A DNA stretch of 64,000 nucleotides from Paulownia fortunei (Eukaryota; Streptophyta; Magnoliopsida; Lamiales; Paulowniaceae): contig CM033106.1 in assembly GCA_019321725.1 (NCBI GenBank), positions 23,496,965-23,560,964 on the forward strand. The letters are read 5' to 3'. Made by a program: the position numbers and the translations under genes. Under the pieces are notes generated by a model, which saw only the letters and a program-made list of their open reading frames with translations, had not been told where the DNA came from and searched no databases. How positions within the stretch are numbered: the first letter of the stretch is position 1; every line of letters begins with the position of its first letter. Of the stretch, positions 11,364-23,851 are shown piece by piece.

Positions 11364-12330
11364 AGCACAACACTAGTATGTGACCTTTTGTGCCCACGTG
11401 CCCTGTTGTATTATGTTATTACTTAAATTTACAAAATTACGAGTTGTTTACTTCTTTGGTTGGGATGATTAATGATTATGGTCAAAATATATTCTAGATA
11501 TTGTAAATAAGAGGGTGTGGTTGTTTAATGCCACCTCAGGTGGGATGAATTATCCAACAAAAATCATCAATTGTACTGGACTTGAGATTTTATCATGGGT
11601 CATCAACACCAAAAGTAAATATTTGACTAAATTGGATAATTTAGTATATTTAGCCTAATCAAATAAAATAAGCAAGCTCTTAAGGATTATTAATCAATCT
11701 CACTTTGGTTATTTGGGTAATTTGAAAGGTGGTTTTAGACTATTTAGTGTAGTACTAGATTGGTGGCTGAAAGAACATAGTTTTTGTTTTGTGTCAAAGT
11801 TTTTTTTCTTGCTCTTGCTAAGTTTCCGCAATAATGATATGTCTTTGATTATTTATTATCTTCATCTATTATTTTCATAAATATAGTTAATGGATAGTCA
11901 ATATAATATGGTATTAATTGTGAGTGGTAAATTTAAATTTTATTTAATTAGGAATCTAAGATTGGCGTGTCATAATGTGGGTAAATGCTACACCCAATCC
12001 ATCTACCCACACCCAATGTATATCCATTGAGTATAATATTCATTCTCTAATTATTATTTTATTTATAAAAATAGGATACTTGATAATCATTCATACATTG
12101 GGCACTGAGTGAAGCATGTATTGTACCATGGGTATGATGGGTTCGCTATAATCGTAAGGCATACACAATGAAAAATTATTTTTTTATCAAATATAAATTT
12201 AACCCCTCGATCCGAAAGTGATTTTAATGATCGCTCTTATTTAAGTGAATATATAAATAAATATTAAATTTAGATTATACCTTTCGTGCACTCCTATTGT
12301 TGTAAGAATGAAACAATCAATTGTTTATCC
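11364..12330. other. Spacer between two copia elements
   Basis: I see no gene. Around 11970-12150 there are loosely inverted words (ACACCCAATG and CATTGGGCAC) that might be ends of a small inverted-repeat element, but the match is too weak to call. Confidence 0.6.
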
Positions 12331-12513
12331 TGAACTTTCAGAACTGGCAAGGATCATTATCCAAGGGGAATTCCTCTTCTTTGTTCTCTAACACAAGTTG
12401 TACTTTTTAAGTACCCTTAAGACACTTTCGGATCTTCAAAGAGGTTGTGCCTCAGAGGGTCCAACATAAGGTGGTGTATCATTTACTGTGTCAGTTGGGG
12501 TGTTATGTGGTTC

Positions 12514-13472
12514 TTAAGCCTCTTCAAGTTCTACGACATTACCACTTCCATCTGAAAGAAATTCTTCTTCAAGGAATGTAGCATTCCTCGAAACAAACAC
12601 TCTTTGTTTCGTGGCATCATAGAAATAGTATCCAATAGACTCTTTTGGATACCCCACGAACTCGCATAAGCTGGATTTCATATCCAACTTATCTCTCACT
12701 AACTGCTTCACATAAGTAGCACACCCCCATACCCTAAGGTATTTATAGGAATGTGTCTTTCCACACCGTATCTCATATGGTATTTTGAGCACGACTTTAG
12801 ATGACACACTATTTAATAGGCATGCCACCATTTCCAAAGCATAACCCCAAATAAAAGAGGCAATGTAGTGAAGCTCATCATAGAATGAACCATGTCCAAC
12901 AAGGTTCGATTCCTGCATTCCGTAACTCCGTTGTGTTGTGGAGTAGCAGGATGTGTCCACTGTGAGAGAATAGGATTCTCTTTTACAAAATCTAAAAACT
13001 CTGTGCTTAAGTATTCACCTCATCGATCAGATCGAAGAGTCTTTATACTTAATCCACTTTGTTTATTTACTTCAGTTTTGAATTCTTTAAACTTTTCAAA
13101 TACTTCAGACTTGTACCTTAAAAGGTACACATAATCATACCTAGAGAAATCATCGATTAAGGTTAAGAAGTAATTATAGTTCCTACGGGCACTAATATTT
13201 AGTGGCCCACATACATCTATATAAATGAAATTCAATAGATGATTGGCTCACTCCACTTGTCCAACAAATAGAGATTTTGTCATCTTTCCTTTGAGGTAGG
13301 ATTCACATATTGACAATTCTTGCTCGTTCTTTAGATTAAGCAATTGTGCCAATTTGTTAATCATTTTCTCAGAAATATGTCCTAATCTTGCGTGCCATAA
13401 GCTCATGGAACTATGATTATCTAATTTTTTTATTTTATTGAATTGTGAAAATGGGGTTATGGGGAGTAACAA
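12514..13472 (-). pseudogene. Copia integrase of the truncated element
   Basis: Open stretches lie at 13248-13472, 13020-13235 and 12514-12960. In order they show the zinc-binding pre-integrase LWHARLGHISEKMINKL, the core with YIDVCGPLN and FLTLIDDFSRYDYVYLL, TLRSDRGGEY, a Glu in VTECRNRTLLD, and a C-terminal part with YLRVWGCATYVK and FVGYPKESIGYYFYD. The catalytic Asp, Asp and Glu can all be seen. Stops or frameshifts at about 13240, 13015 and 12960 split the frame. Confidence 0.88.
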
Positions 13473-14005
13473 TATATAAACAATTCGTTAAAAAATCAAA
13501 ATAGATAAAATCAGATTGTTTAAAAATGGAACAATTTTCATTTTCAATGGTAAAACTAAAACATTCTCTATCCAAAACTGGAATAGAGATAATGTTTTTA
13601 ATAATATCCGAAATGAAAAGACAATTGTTTAAAACTATTACATAACCATTCTCTAAAACTAGATTAACGGTTCCTATAGCTAATGCAGCAACTCTTGCTC
13701 CATTCCCCATCCTAAGGACCCTCTCTCCTCCATCCAACTTCCTACTTTTTGTCATCATCTGCAAATCATTGCAGATATGTGAGCCACAACTGATATCTAA
13801 TACCCAAGAAGTATTCTTAACAAACAAGTTAACTTTAATAAAATATATACTTGAACTCTTCAGGCTTGCAAGATACTCCTTGCAATTCATCTTCCAGTAC
13901 CTTGATTTGCCGCAGTAATGACACTTGTCATTGGTCTGAGAAGAAATCTTCTTTACACCGCCCTTAGCCTTCAACTTTGTTGGGTTTAGAGGAACACTTT
14001 CATTT
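13435..14005 (-). pseudogene. Copia gag knuckle and protease of the truncated element
   Basis: A 179-codon open stretch begins with a basic region, then the knuckle CHYCGKSRYWKMNC, in which the His of the CCHC box is Tyr. The protease region follows with SWVLDISCGSHICNDL, where the catalytic Asp-Thr/Ser-Gly reads Asp-Ile-Ser, so the active site is lost. RMGNGARVAALAIGTVNL is the usual flap region. It runs into the pre-integrase through a frameshift near 13440. Confidence 0.85.
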
Positions 14006-14010
14006 CTTTT

Positions 14011-15620
14011 TTTCTTTTCTTGGGCTTTTTAGCCTTTGAGCAATAAATGCCCACTTTTCTAATTGATGATTATTTTTCTCTTTTTGCGGCTGAAAGTGCT
14101 TTTCTTAATGCAAATCGGCGTGTACTACTACTGTAATTTTCCGTTTCTTTTGATACTTGCACAGAGTATTTTAAGGAGTTGCATAGTATTGTCACATAGC
14201 ATGAGGTTAGAGTACTGAAATAATGAGTATGCCTGTTATCATCTCCTTTTGCAATTTCCTTTTTGGAAATTGACTATATATGCTAATATTTGTCGAAGTT
14301 ACAGAAATGAATTTGATAACTTGATGGTTTTTTCATTGGTGGGGAGTGTGCATTAGATAAAAGTAAAAAAAAAAAAAAAAAAAATCAATGTCCATAGACT
14401 ACGTAAAATTTCATATTTTCTCATTTATTAGCATATGAACTTATATGAAGAGAGATTTTAATAAGCGTTTAAATGATTATTTCAATAAAATATTTTTCTA
14501 TAGTTGGAGAAGCGTGTTGTGGTTGAGTGGGTGTGCTAGAGTAGTCCAATGAACTTAGGCTATCTCCAATCCACAATAGTCCGTATTCAATAAAAATTCT
14601 AGCACCTGTTCTCTACATGAGTTTTGGCCCTTTTTTTTATAACCTAACTTCGCCCTACTACTCTCTTATTTGTCCACCGAGTAAATTCAAATGCAGTCAT
14701 AGTCTATACAAACTTAAAATATACATTTGATATGCGTCAACCCTCCCTATAAACCCATTTTTAGGTCACATAGATAAGAACCGACGGGACAACAAGCACA
14801 CCACGCTCCTACTTCCATAAGCATTCGAACTTGATACTCATTGTTAAACCTCCATGTGTCTCACCGCAGCGCATGCTTTAGAGAGTGTAGATGATTCTTT
14901 TGGAAAATAAATTCATCTTTTCTCTAATTTGGCCATGAAGAAGTACCCATCTACTCAACATTGTCGTATCCTTTTTCACTCATGCGCCCTAATTGCATAT
15001 GCTATAATCTGGTAATTTCAGAATCTGAAATGGATGATGAAGAAACCTAATAAACCAAACAAAGTAGTACCTGTAACATAGAGAAACTGAACTGCCAGAC
15101 TTCTTCTTAGCTTTCATCACAACAAGAGCACCTTTACTGGCCTTGAAGATTTTGTGGATTAAATATGATTATGAAATGGGCGAACAGGTTGATGATTTTT
15201 CCAGTATATCATCAACTATAATGCGCTACCTTATCTTCTGAACCTCTTGAGCGGTGCCCATAAGAAAAGCGACTATAAGGAGAAGGTTTATCAACCATGA
15301 TTCCTTCTAGTTCCTGCTATAACAATTTTTAGATGGTTTAATTTTAGGAATGACAGTGGATTGGACTAAGTCTCCAACCAGTCTTATTTAGGACTGGTTT
15401 AGAAATAATAAGCAAGGTATGGGGTTGGGTTATTAGTTTTAATATTTTGGATGGGTGGGTTTGGAATGACTAAACCCGGTTTATATTTCACAATACTGAA
15501 CATGTTAATTGGAAATGTAACTTTTGCTACTGTGATTGAGACAAGCGTTGTTGGTCCAATTGTCTGATTGCTTCAAAATGCTGAATTTGATGTAAAAAAG
15601 AAGGCAGCATAGCATGGGCG
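14011..15620. other. Gene-poor stretch with one exon-like remnant
   Basis: Mostly featureless. On the minus strand, 15298-15230 reads MVDKPSPYSRFSYGHRSR and continues to a possible splice donor (AAG/GTAGCG). 15139-15071 reads ASKGALVVMKAKKKSGSS between a possible AG acceptor and a possible donor. I do not recognise the protein, and the two pieces could be a decayed host gene fragment. A poly(A) run lies at 14369-14383. Confidence 0.35.
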
Positions 15621-15624
15621 TATC

Positions 15625-15689
15625 CAAGGATGGAGCCAGATAATTTAGATTGGAAAAGCTAGATTGAGTTTTCTATAAAAAAAATTTAT

Positions 15690-15735
<46 letters not shown>

Positions 15736-15795
15736 TATTATGTAGTTGAGTGAGGGGACCGACTGTCCCTTGCTATCGCCAGGCTCCATCATTTT
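15625..15795. repeat. Short inverted-repeat element around a (TA)n run
   Basis: GGATGGAGCCAGAT near 15629 is inverted as ATCGCCAGGCTCCATCA near 15775, on either side of a (TA)n microsatellite (about 15696-15731). The arms are short and imperfect. A small non-autonomous DNA element is possible. The left edge of the adjacent SINE tail overlaps its right end. Confidence 0.4.
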
Positions 15796-16146
15796 TTTTT
15801 TTATTTTTTTTTTTTTTTATTTTTGATACCCAGGTTCCTGGCTTACACCAGTCAGTTCTGGACTTCTTAACCACTTGCCCAAACACCTAGGAGGAGGTAA
15901 ATCGTGGGATATGTCTCAAACTGGATCACAGGTTCCCCTCATGACTGTACACTTCTGCGCACAAGGAGCCGCCTCCAAAGTGATTGCTCCATACTAAACT
16001 CCGGTCGCAGGGTCCCACTGGGGACACAGTGATTGCTCCATACCGAAATTCAACCGCAGGTTCCCACCAAGATTCGAACCCCCACCCTGCCGCTGGAAGC
16101 GAGAAACATGTTGGTTGATCCACCAGTTGAGCTGTGCCCGGGGGCA
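15796..16146 (-). mobile_element. tRNA-derived SINE, about 350 bp
   Basis: On the minus strand the element starts at about 16143 with a tRNA-like head: an A box in CAGCTCAACTGGTGG and a B box GGTTCGAATCT about 45 bases later. The body follows, and the element ends in an A-rich tail (15796-15825). The body contains a 49-bp tandem duplication, with TGATTGCTCCATAC starting at 15981 and again at 16030. The promoter boxes, tail and lack of coding capacity fit a SINE. I cannot name the family. Confidence 0.85.
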
Positions 16147-16382
16147 AAAAACTTGAGAGGGTAAACTTTTTATACTAGCCAGCCCCACCGCACTGCGGCC
16201 CCACCCACAAGAAACCCCACCTCCGGCCTGGCCCTACGGATTAGTATACACCGCTTGGCCCTACGCGTATGGAGGGATTTTTGAGAGGCATGGTTCTAGT
16301 TATACCTGCCGAGGGGATTCGAACCTATGACCATATGGTTATAAGTAAGAACCTTTTACCAACTAAGCTGACCTCAACTGGT
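16147..16382 (-). mobile_element. tRNA-derived SINE, copy A
   Basis: Minus-strand tRNA-like head with A box CAGCTTAGTTGG and a perfect B box GGTTCGAATCC, then a G+C-rich body and a short T-rich end. It is repeated in direct orientation by the next 226 bases. Its end abuts the head of the neighbouring 350-bp SINE. Confidence 0.85.
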
Positions 16383-16608
16383 AAAACTTGAGAGGGTAAA
16401 CTTTTTATACTAGCCAGCCCCACCGCACTGTGGCCCCACCCACAAGAAACCCCACCTCCGACCTGGCCCTACGGATTAGTATACACCACTTGGCCCTACG
16501 CGTATGGAGGTATTTTTGAGAGGCATGGTTCTAGTTATACCTGCCGAGGGGATTCGAACCTATGACCATATGGTTATAAGTAAGAACAGCTAAGCTGGCC
16601 TCAACTGA
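16383..16608 (-). mobile_element. tRNA-derived SINE, copy B
   Basis: Near-identical direct copy of 16147-16382 with a 236-bp period. It lacks about 13 bases in the A-box region (GAACAGCTAAG versus GAACCTTTTACCAACTAAG), which removes part of the internal promoter. The high similarity suggests a recent tandem duplication rather than two independent insertions. Confidence 0.85.
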
Positions 16609-19010
16609 TTGCCAAGCTCGATCATTGGCCGTATGGGGCTGCACTTAAGGAACAAATTGAGTATTCAACTTGATAAGTTTCCTTTGATTTTAGTATTCCA
16701 TCAAGGTGATTTTGGTCTCCCATCACTTGGCTTGCTCTATTTATGCAACTAGGGAATTTCTTCTCATAGTTCTGTGGATTCTTTATTTCCAGAGTGGTAA
16801 TTCCTTTATAAATTCTGATTTTTCTTGGTCTTGAAGGTATGGAATCATAATTTTTAGAGTAGTGTTGAAGAATCCAAATGGCAAAACAAAGCTCCTTATA
16901 CGTTAAATGCAAGATTTGCTTGGCTAGCTATTTAAGGACAACACAACAATACAAATGGTGTTATTTTATCCTTAAAATTAGATCCCAACAAATCTGGCCA
17001 TTTTCGAGGAGGTTTATGACAATTATTCTCTCTTTTTATCGTCAAATTCCATATGTTATTATATAAATATGCCTCTCGCATTCATGTACTACTACTGAAA
17101 AAAAATACTTGAAAATAACCCGTCAATGTTATTTTGAATTGAGAAGACGTCAAATTTTTAGGTTGTATTTTAAACACCAATTAAATTACTTACAGATTAG
17201 GATATTATATACTCGAAGAAAAGAGTGAAAATTCATGAGAAACCATTCTTTCTTTTTTTCTATTGCAATTTTTGGATTATTATATGGTAATTTTTAAACT
17301 TTCCATATGGAAAAAGAAATAAAAAGAGATAAATTAGAAATGATGTTTGTCATATCAATGACACCAAAGGAATATTAAATGAAGGTAATGAAATAGAGGC
17401 ACTCAGAGGGTTCTTCTCAAACGAGAGAGCCACTACGAATAAATTTTGGGAATTACAAATCGAGGGTTTGAGATGATATTACTTATGGATTGAGAATAGA
17501 AATTCAACTTTCTGATATCATATTTCTTATTATTTATCAGTAGCTTAGTGTAGAGCGGACAAACACATAATTGATTTGTTGTAGATATTAATGCTACTTG
17601 AAGAGATTAAATTATTCGGAATTCAAGAATTCGGCAAAAAGGTCTCACTAGACTAAACAAATGTTGGCCGACATCTAATATATGTAAGGATTAACAAACT
17701 AAGTGATGTGAAAAAGTTGGACAGGGTAAAGTAAGGTTGATTATAAAAATTCAAAAATTATTAGAATCATCCGCATTATACCTCATCAAATTATTTTTAC
17801 TAAATTATTATATAAATTATAATTTAAAAATTCAATTAAAATCATAAGTGACTTAATTGGTTTGGTGGTGGTTTAGAATTCAAATAAACAAAACTACACA
17901 ACCTATATATATATATATTGTTAAGTTTATTAATAATTATATTAGTTTTAATTTTAATAATTAATTTATAATAGTAATATCGGTTTAACTTTCACGAAAT
18001 TAATTCTTTTTGTACTCATCAATTTCTCATATTTTTTTTTTCTTTTATCTCAAGTTATAATGCAAGGAGCATGTATGTTTAATTTTAATTTTAAAAAGTT
18101 CAGTATTCTCTTTTTTTTTTAAAAATGCTGGTTTATTTAATTTTTTCAAGACTTTTTTCTACTTATTTTCCAATTGTTCACTTTTTCTTTATACTTTTAT
18201 CATTTGCAATATATGAATGAGTCAATTTTTCTTTCCAAAAATTAGAAGATGAAGAAAATAAGTATTTTTTTATTTTATTGTTTTTGGGTGTGCAAACTCA
18301 AATTTTTTTGTATTTATGATGTTTGTATATTCAAATAATATTTTCTCTACTTGCACATTGAAATATTTAAAAAAAATCCCTACCTTACCTATAGTTTAAA
18401 TAATAAAAATAAAACTAAATAAGTAAATAAAATATATAAAATGAGTTGAAATTTCTGCATAACGATGTAGCTATTTGTTAGTGGTATAATTGTTACATAA
18501 GTTCAAACAACTTGTGGGTACTGTGAATCTTTGATTTAAATACCTTAATGTAGTCTAAATTGTGTCCTTGAAATAGGTATATTTGTATAGTTTGTAGACT
18601 GTTATATTTATCATAACTAACAATTTTGTTTTTTACTTCTTCTCTCTTTCACTTTTCAGTGGAATTTAGGCGGAAAATGATATTTTTTGTTTACATTATT
18701 GAAAAGACTATGTTATTATTTTTACGATGAATGTTACAATGTTATTTTCAAGTTGAAGTGATTTTTTCTACTAGAATTCTTTTTTTTTTTTTTGCCTTAA
18801 TCATTTTCTCTTTATTGGTTAAAAACGGTCAAACTACCCAAAACTGTTTAAAGCGACACTTTTTATTTTACTTGACAAAATTGTAATTTAAAATTAATTT
18901 TAATAGAATCGCACATGACAATTTAATTTAAAATTAGTGAAAAAAGTGTAAAATCGTACCGTGATCACCCATATTAAACAATTCTTCGAATACAATCCTC
19001 CAATTGGTTT
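16609..19010. other. A+T-rich gene-free stretch
   Basis: A 96-codon minus-strand open frame (16622-16912) has no recognisable domain and I do not call it a gene. The rest is A+T-rich with poly-T and short (TA)n runs. Confidence 0.6.
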
Positions 19011-19014
19011 CAAT

Positions 19015-19160
19015 AGAGATGACAATAGGGCAAGTTCAAACCCAAATCTACAACAAACCTGTCCCAAATAGGACGGGTTCAAATCCAACTAAACGGGTTT
19101 GAGCCGAATAACAGGTCATATTAGAGCCGCCCCACATATTATTTAGGCTTTTCACTTTTC
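19015..19160. other. Possible hAT-type element end
   Basis: The segment starting AGAGATGACAATAGGGCAAG is G-rich and pyrimidine-alternating in the style of plant hAT termini (compare 59775 and 58296). I could not find its partner end or a target duplication. Confidence 0.3.
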
Positions 19161-19460
19161 ATTGTCCATTAGACTTACTCTTCCCAATCTATTCGTCCAC
19201 ATCTGCTCTCCCCAAATCGCCCATCATTTTTTTTTTCCATCAGACTCTCTACTTCACTACATTCTACCCACGGTCACCTACCGAACTCCAGACGGGCAGG
19301 CGACCATTTCTCTGTGTCGTCTTCCATGGTGTACGACCCACCACCACAAGTTACGACGGTAGTTTTCAGTCAGAGCGCCGCACCTTTGCTTTCTCCCTCC
19401 TCCACCAATCACTGTGTACCGCCCCAATTGAAGATATGTTCTCTCCCTTTCTGTGATTGT

Positions 19461-19692
19461 TTTATTACTTTGTAAAGATTAAGAAGAATCTTTGTGAAGT
19501 TTCTCTCTTTAACTATGTATATGAGTCTATTTTTAAGTTTTTTCCAGAGAACTCTCATTATTAATGAATGAGTATTTTATTGCTTTATAAAGATTAAGAA
19601 GAATCTTTGTGAAATTTATCTATTTAACTAGGTATATGAGTTTATTTTTAAATTTTCTCTCAGTAACTCTTATCATTAATGAATGAGTATTC
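19461..19692. repeat. Tandem duplication, 2 x about 115 bp
   Basis: The unit beginning TTTATTACTTTGTAAAGATT at 19461 is repeated from 19576 (TTTATTGCTTTATAAAGATT). Both units end in AATGAATGAGTATT. No coding potential. Confidence 0.9.
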
Positions 19693-19699
19693 TTATATT

Positions 19700-22600
19700 A
19701 CTAAACGAGTGAAATTATACTTTACAAACTTTAAATTCTTTATCTAACTCTATTGCAATTCTTAAGTAGTTTGATTGTTTACAGTATAACAATTGAAATG
19801 TAAGAAAATGAAAGGATTAACGAGCCCAGATAGATTGAACTTCCGAATTTTAAGTTTAAGGCGAATAAGGAGTCTAATTTTATTTTGTAGGATGGATTCC
19901 AAATTTTACAAAATCCTTCCCAAACTCGCCTACTGTGATCCCTAGGTTTCACCAATTTAGAAAAAGTCCCATGTGGATCTGACTTGTAATATAATAGGAG
20001 CTTTAAAATAACTAAGAGTGTTTTTAAACATAAATTTTTCAGGTGTCAAATCAGTTACTATTTGAAAAACTCACAAGTGAGCTACCAAGTTGTAAAATCT
20101 CCAAATATTCAGATTAACATACCTTTACTTTTTTTATCAAAAGGTGGTACTTAGCTTTTTAGGATGTGAACTGAAAAACTACGTTACACTATTTACCGAT
20201 GTTAAAAAGATTAATTAACCTCATATTACATGTGTAGTACACTTATGCTACACTTGATCATTTCAACCACACCACCATCACTTACCTTGTTGTACTGCAA
20301 ACTAACACATACTTCTAATTTTAGAATTTTTTTTTTTATTTCTTACTTCAAACATCTTTTTAAACTCACACTTTAATAGGATAACAAGGAGTAAGGTTTG
20401 AATTGGATTTAGTTGGATTCGAAACCTACTCATTAAGATTATTAAAAATTTAGATATAAATTAATTTTAAATTAGATTTGATGGATAGACTCGTTATACT
20501 CGCTTTATTATATAAAATATATTAAAATTATATTTCTTAAAACTAATACTATTAAACTTTCTAAAAAAAATTAAACGGAAAATTAAAATCCGTCCAAATA
20601 AAACGAATCTAAGTCAGCTCTTCACACCACCTATATATATATATATATATATATATAAACACAGACACACACACATATATATAGGGTGTGTAATATAAAA
20701 TCATATAATACGTTCCACTAGTTGGTGTTGGTTAATTACGCATGCATTGGAGTTACATCATACCAGCACGCTGACGATCGTCATTCCTTGGAATTGAATT
20801 ATGACATTCTGTTGTTCCTTTTCCTCTTACGTTCAGTTACAATCCAGAATTGATTAACTTCTCAAAATAAAAATAAATTCAGTTTTAATAAACAAGCATT
20901 AGACATTATAGACCTGTAATTAATTTCGAAAAACCTATTACTAATTTCTCCTTATTATGTATTCATGTCCATTTATTACATTTTCAAAGCACTTGTTTAA
21001 AATCTCTCAATTTAGACCAAGGCAATAAACAGGGAAATACAATTAAATAATTACATGGAAAAATTCTCGATTACAAATCATATAGATTTAAATTGTTCAT
21101 AAATTTCCGTCAATGAGATTCTGGCCCAAAATCAAATTGTACTATTTAAGGTAGCAAAAACTCAGTAGTTCAGATTTAAGAGGTTTTGAGTTTGGATTCC
21201 CCTATGTGGTATTTGTCTTCTTTATTAGTACTTCCTCTATATTACTATTTGATATTCTATAAAAAAATTATTTAAACTCAATTCGTTAAATTTAACAAAT
21301 TAAATTTGAACATATTTTTTTTAAGATCTAAAGTTTGAAAAAAAAAAAAATCAATTTATTTGAGTTCGATTTGTGTCTATAAAGTTCATTCAAACTCGAT
21401 TCGATTAACAATCAAACTAAATTCAAATATAATTTTTTAAACTTGATAAATATTTAAATAAATTTGAATAATAATGTGTTCAATTCAACTCAATTCATTT
21501 ACGGCCCTTGCTCCCAAAAAATACAAATGAAGAAAAGTCAGTTTTATACTCATTTCTTCCAATATTACCCTTTCATATGCTACCAAAAATAATAAAAGAA
21601 ATTAGTCAAACTCTATATTCTACTCGAAGACTTTTTATTTGAACAAGTTGGATCTTAATAGTGGCTTGATTAACTCCTAAATAAAGGGCATAATTTATTT
21701 ATCCGTTTAATGTCAATACACATTTTAATTTCCATTTCTTTAAATTTGAATACAATTGACACTTTTAGATAAAAATTCTTCTATTAAAGATACAAGATAA
21801 GGATATTTGGACAAATCAAAATAGAAATGAAGATATTCATTATGGGAGTAGTCGATTATTGATTATAATTGTACATAAATTTCAGAATGGATTTAAGTAA
21901 TGTACTAGTCACTACTTGATTATTTGTATTTTTGCTTCAATTTGTTTTTCTTTTTTTCTTTTTTTTTGTGTAATTGACATACTTTGTGTGTCTCATAATT
22001 GTTCTATTTGCACACAATGAAATCAAGCGCTTTAATCTTTGATTGATTTATTATATTTATTCATGGGGTAAAAAATAGACGCCTAGGATCGATTGCACTT
22101 TGCTTTCCAACTTTGCGAATGTGTGGAACTACCATACATCTTTGTTAAATGACTTCGAACATTCATGGTCCCATTTTTCAATGGAATATTTTGCCAGAGA
22201 TTATAATATTCTTTGGACTTGTTGCACTTTCTTCCTCCCTTTTAATCAAATGTGCATTTAATCATTTAAAATATTTTAAAACGCTACACTCTTCATCAAA
22301 TCTTTATATTGCAAAATAAAGTAAAATATTTTACCAAAAATACCATCATATTCTACTTACTTGCCAGCATATAGACATTTTAGTCTTGTCTTTTCTATTA
22401 CAAACTAATTTTATGGCCACATTTCTCTAAGTTTATTTGCATAAATTAATTAAATTTATTTTTACAGTTATTCCTCAACTCATTATTATCATAATGTAAC
22501 TTTATGCATATTTCTTTAGTGAAGACATTATACTATTTGCATTTCAAATCTAGGACAAGTTGAAAGAGACGACGTTGATTCTAAGATCAACTTCTTTTGC

Positions 22601-23797
22601 CGTTAACATCCACCTAACTAGCATCACCTCTTTTATCATTGGTGGCTCATTTTTTTTAAATAATGGAAAAGATGACTGAAACTTGACATGAAAGACTCAA
22701 TTGGGATACAAATGTGTTGTCAAGAACATAGAGGATGCAGGATGGACAGTTGATCAGATTTAGTATCTATCATACATGGACAGTAGTCGGAGTCAGCGGC
22801 TCTTCCAAAGTCCCTCATCTTAAATCCTTTGGGAAGAGGGAAATAAAAAAATTAAGTAGATTGAAAATAGACTAGAAATAGAACTCTAATCAAGTCAGTC
22901 GATAAATCTTAAAATAAGATATATCTCGTAATAATCAAAAGAAATTAGATAGTTTGGTCAAAATAAATTCTTATTTTGAGTAAACAGTTATAGGTGACCA
23001 ACTGCAATTCGAATAGACCAATCCGACATATTTTCCTCGTTCGTAGGAGTGTGCTTATGCTTTGCTTTATGAGTATGATATTTTTTTGGGCATTTTCAAT
23101 AATATCAAATCTTATTCCTATTTTGGTATTTTCAAATAAAATAAAATTATTATTTTGTGTTTAACAATTTTAAACTTTTTATTCTTTTGATTATTTGAAA
23201 TTTCTTTTTTTTTTAAAAAAAAAATCCCAAAGAACCCCTACTCTTCACTAAACAAATAAGTATAAATTTGTATATATACCATAACAATAATTTGAGGGAT
23301 AACCTTACAAATAACTTTTAGTTATCTCAAACATATACAACTAAGAAGCACATAATTTTTTTTTGGTGCAATATTCAACCTCATTCCACTTAAAAAATTA
23401 ATGGTAAAATGCAATATTTCAAAATATTTTAGATCGTTAAATGGATATTTCTTAAAACTTCAATGGGCAAAGTGCAAATGCCCGAAGTATTTCATCCAAA
23501 AACAGAAACATGGAGTGCTTGGGCACATTTAATTAGATAGTCGTTCTACACATTTATAAAAAAGTTGAAAAAATACAATCGACCTGTAAGTTGTGGGAAT
23601 GTCTGCTTTTTATCCTTTATTCATTAATAATTAATAATTTCTAAAATTATTGTATTATGTATCTTACCTGCTATAGCTATGTCACAATTATGTTTAATTG
23701 CCAGTCATGATCTCATTAATTTAGGTAAGACATACAATAACGCAAATGAACTTATTTCTTATTTATCATTGATTGAAATACAAAAGTTAACTCCAAT

Positions 23798-23851
<54 letters not shown>

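Larger units (their letters stand above)
12331..14010 (-). mobile_element. Truncated Ty1/copia element (gag-PR-INT only)
   Basis: A second copia element on the minus strand keeps the end of gag, the protease, the pre-integrase region and integrase, but lacks reverse transcriptase, RNase H and both LTRs. It is a different family from the 5.5-11.4 kb element, since its protease and integrase sequences are clearly distinct. The 3' limit near 12330 is where recognisable coding stops; the 5' limit near 14010 is likewise approximate. Confidence 0.88.

Noticed and set aside
5506..11368. Target duplication of the full-length copia element
   Set aside because: AGAGC and AGCAC differ at two of five positions, so it is not convincing.
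11970..12150. Possible small inverted-repeat element
   Set aside because: Only scattered 8-10 base inverted words (CCCAATG/CATTGGG); no definable ends or duplication.
15926..16188. Two overlapping minus-strand open frames rich in Trp, Gly and Pro
   Set aside because: They lie entirely inside the tRNA-derived SINE and its G+C-rich body; no protein domain.
16147..16608. Possible true tRNA genes
   Set aside because: A and B boxes are present but the acceptor stem and anticodon arm do not fold into a functional tRNA; the repeated 236-bp units with bodies are SINEs.
16622..16912. 96-codon minus-strand frame
   Set aside because: No recognisable motif, atypical composition, and adjacent to SINEs; chance frame is more likely.
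21165..21220. Weak tRNA-like head (AGTTTGGATTCC)
   Set aside because: Only a B-box-like word is seen; too decayed to call a SINE.
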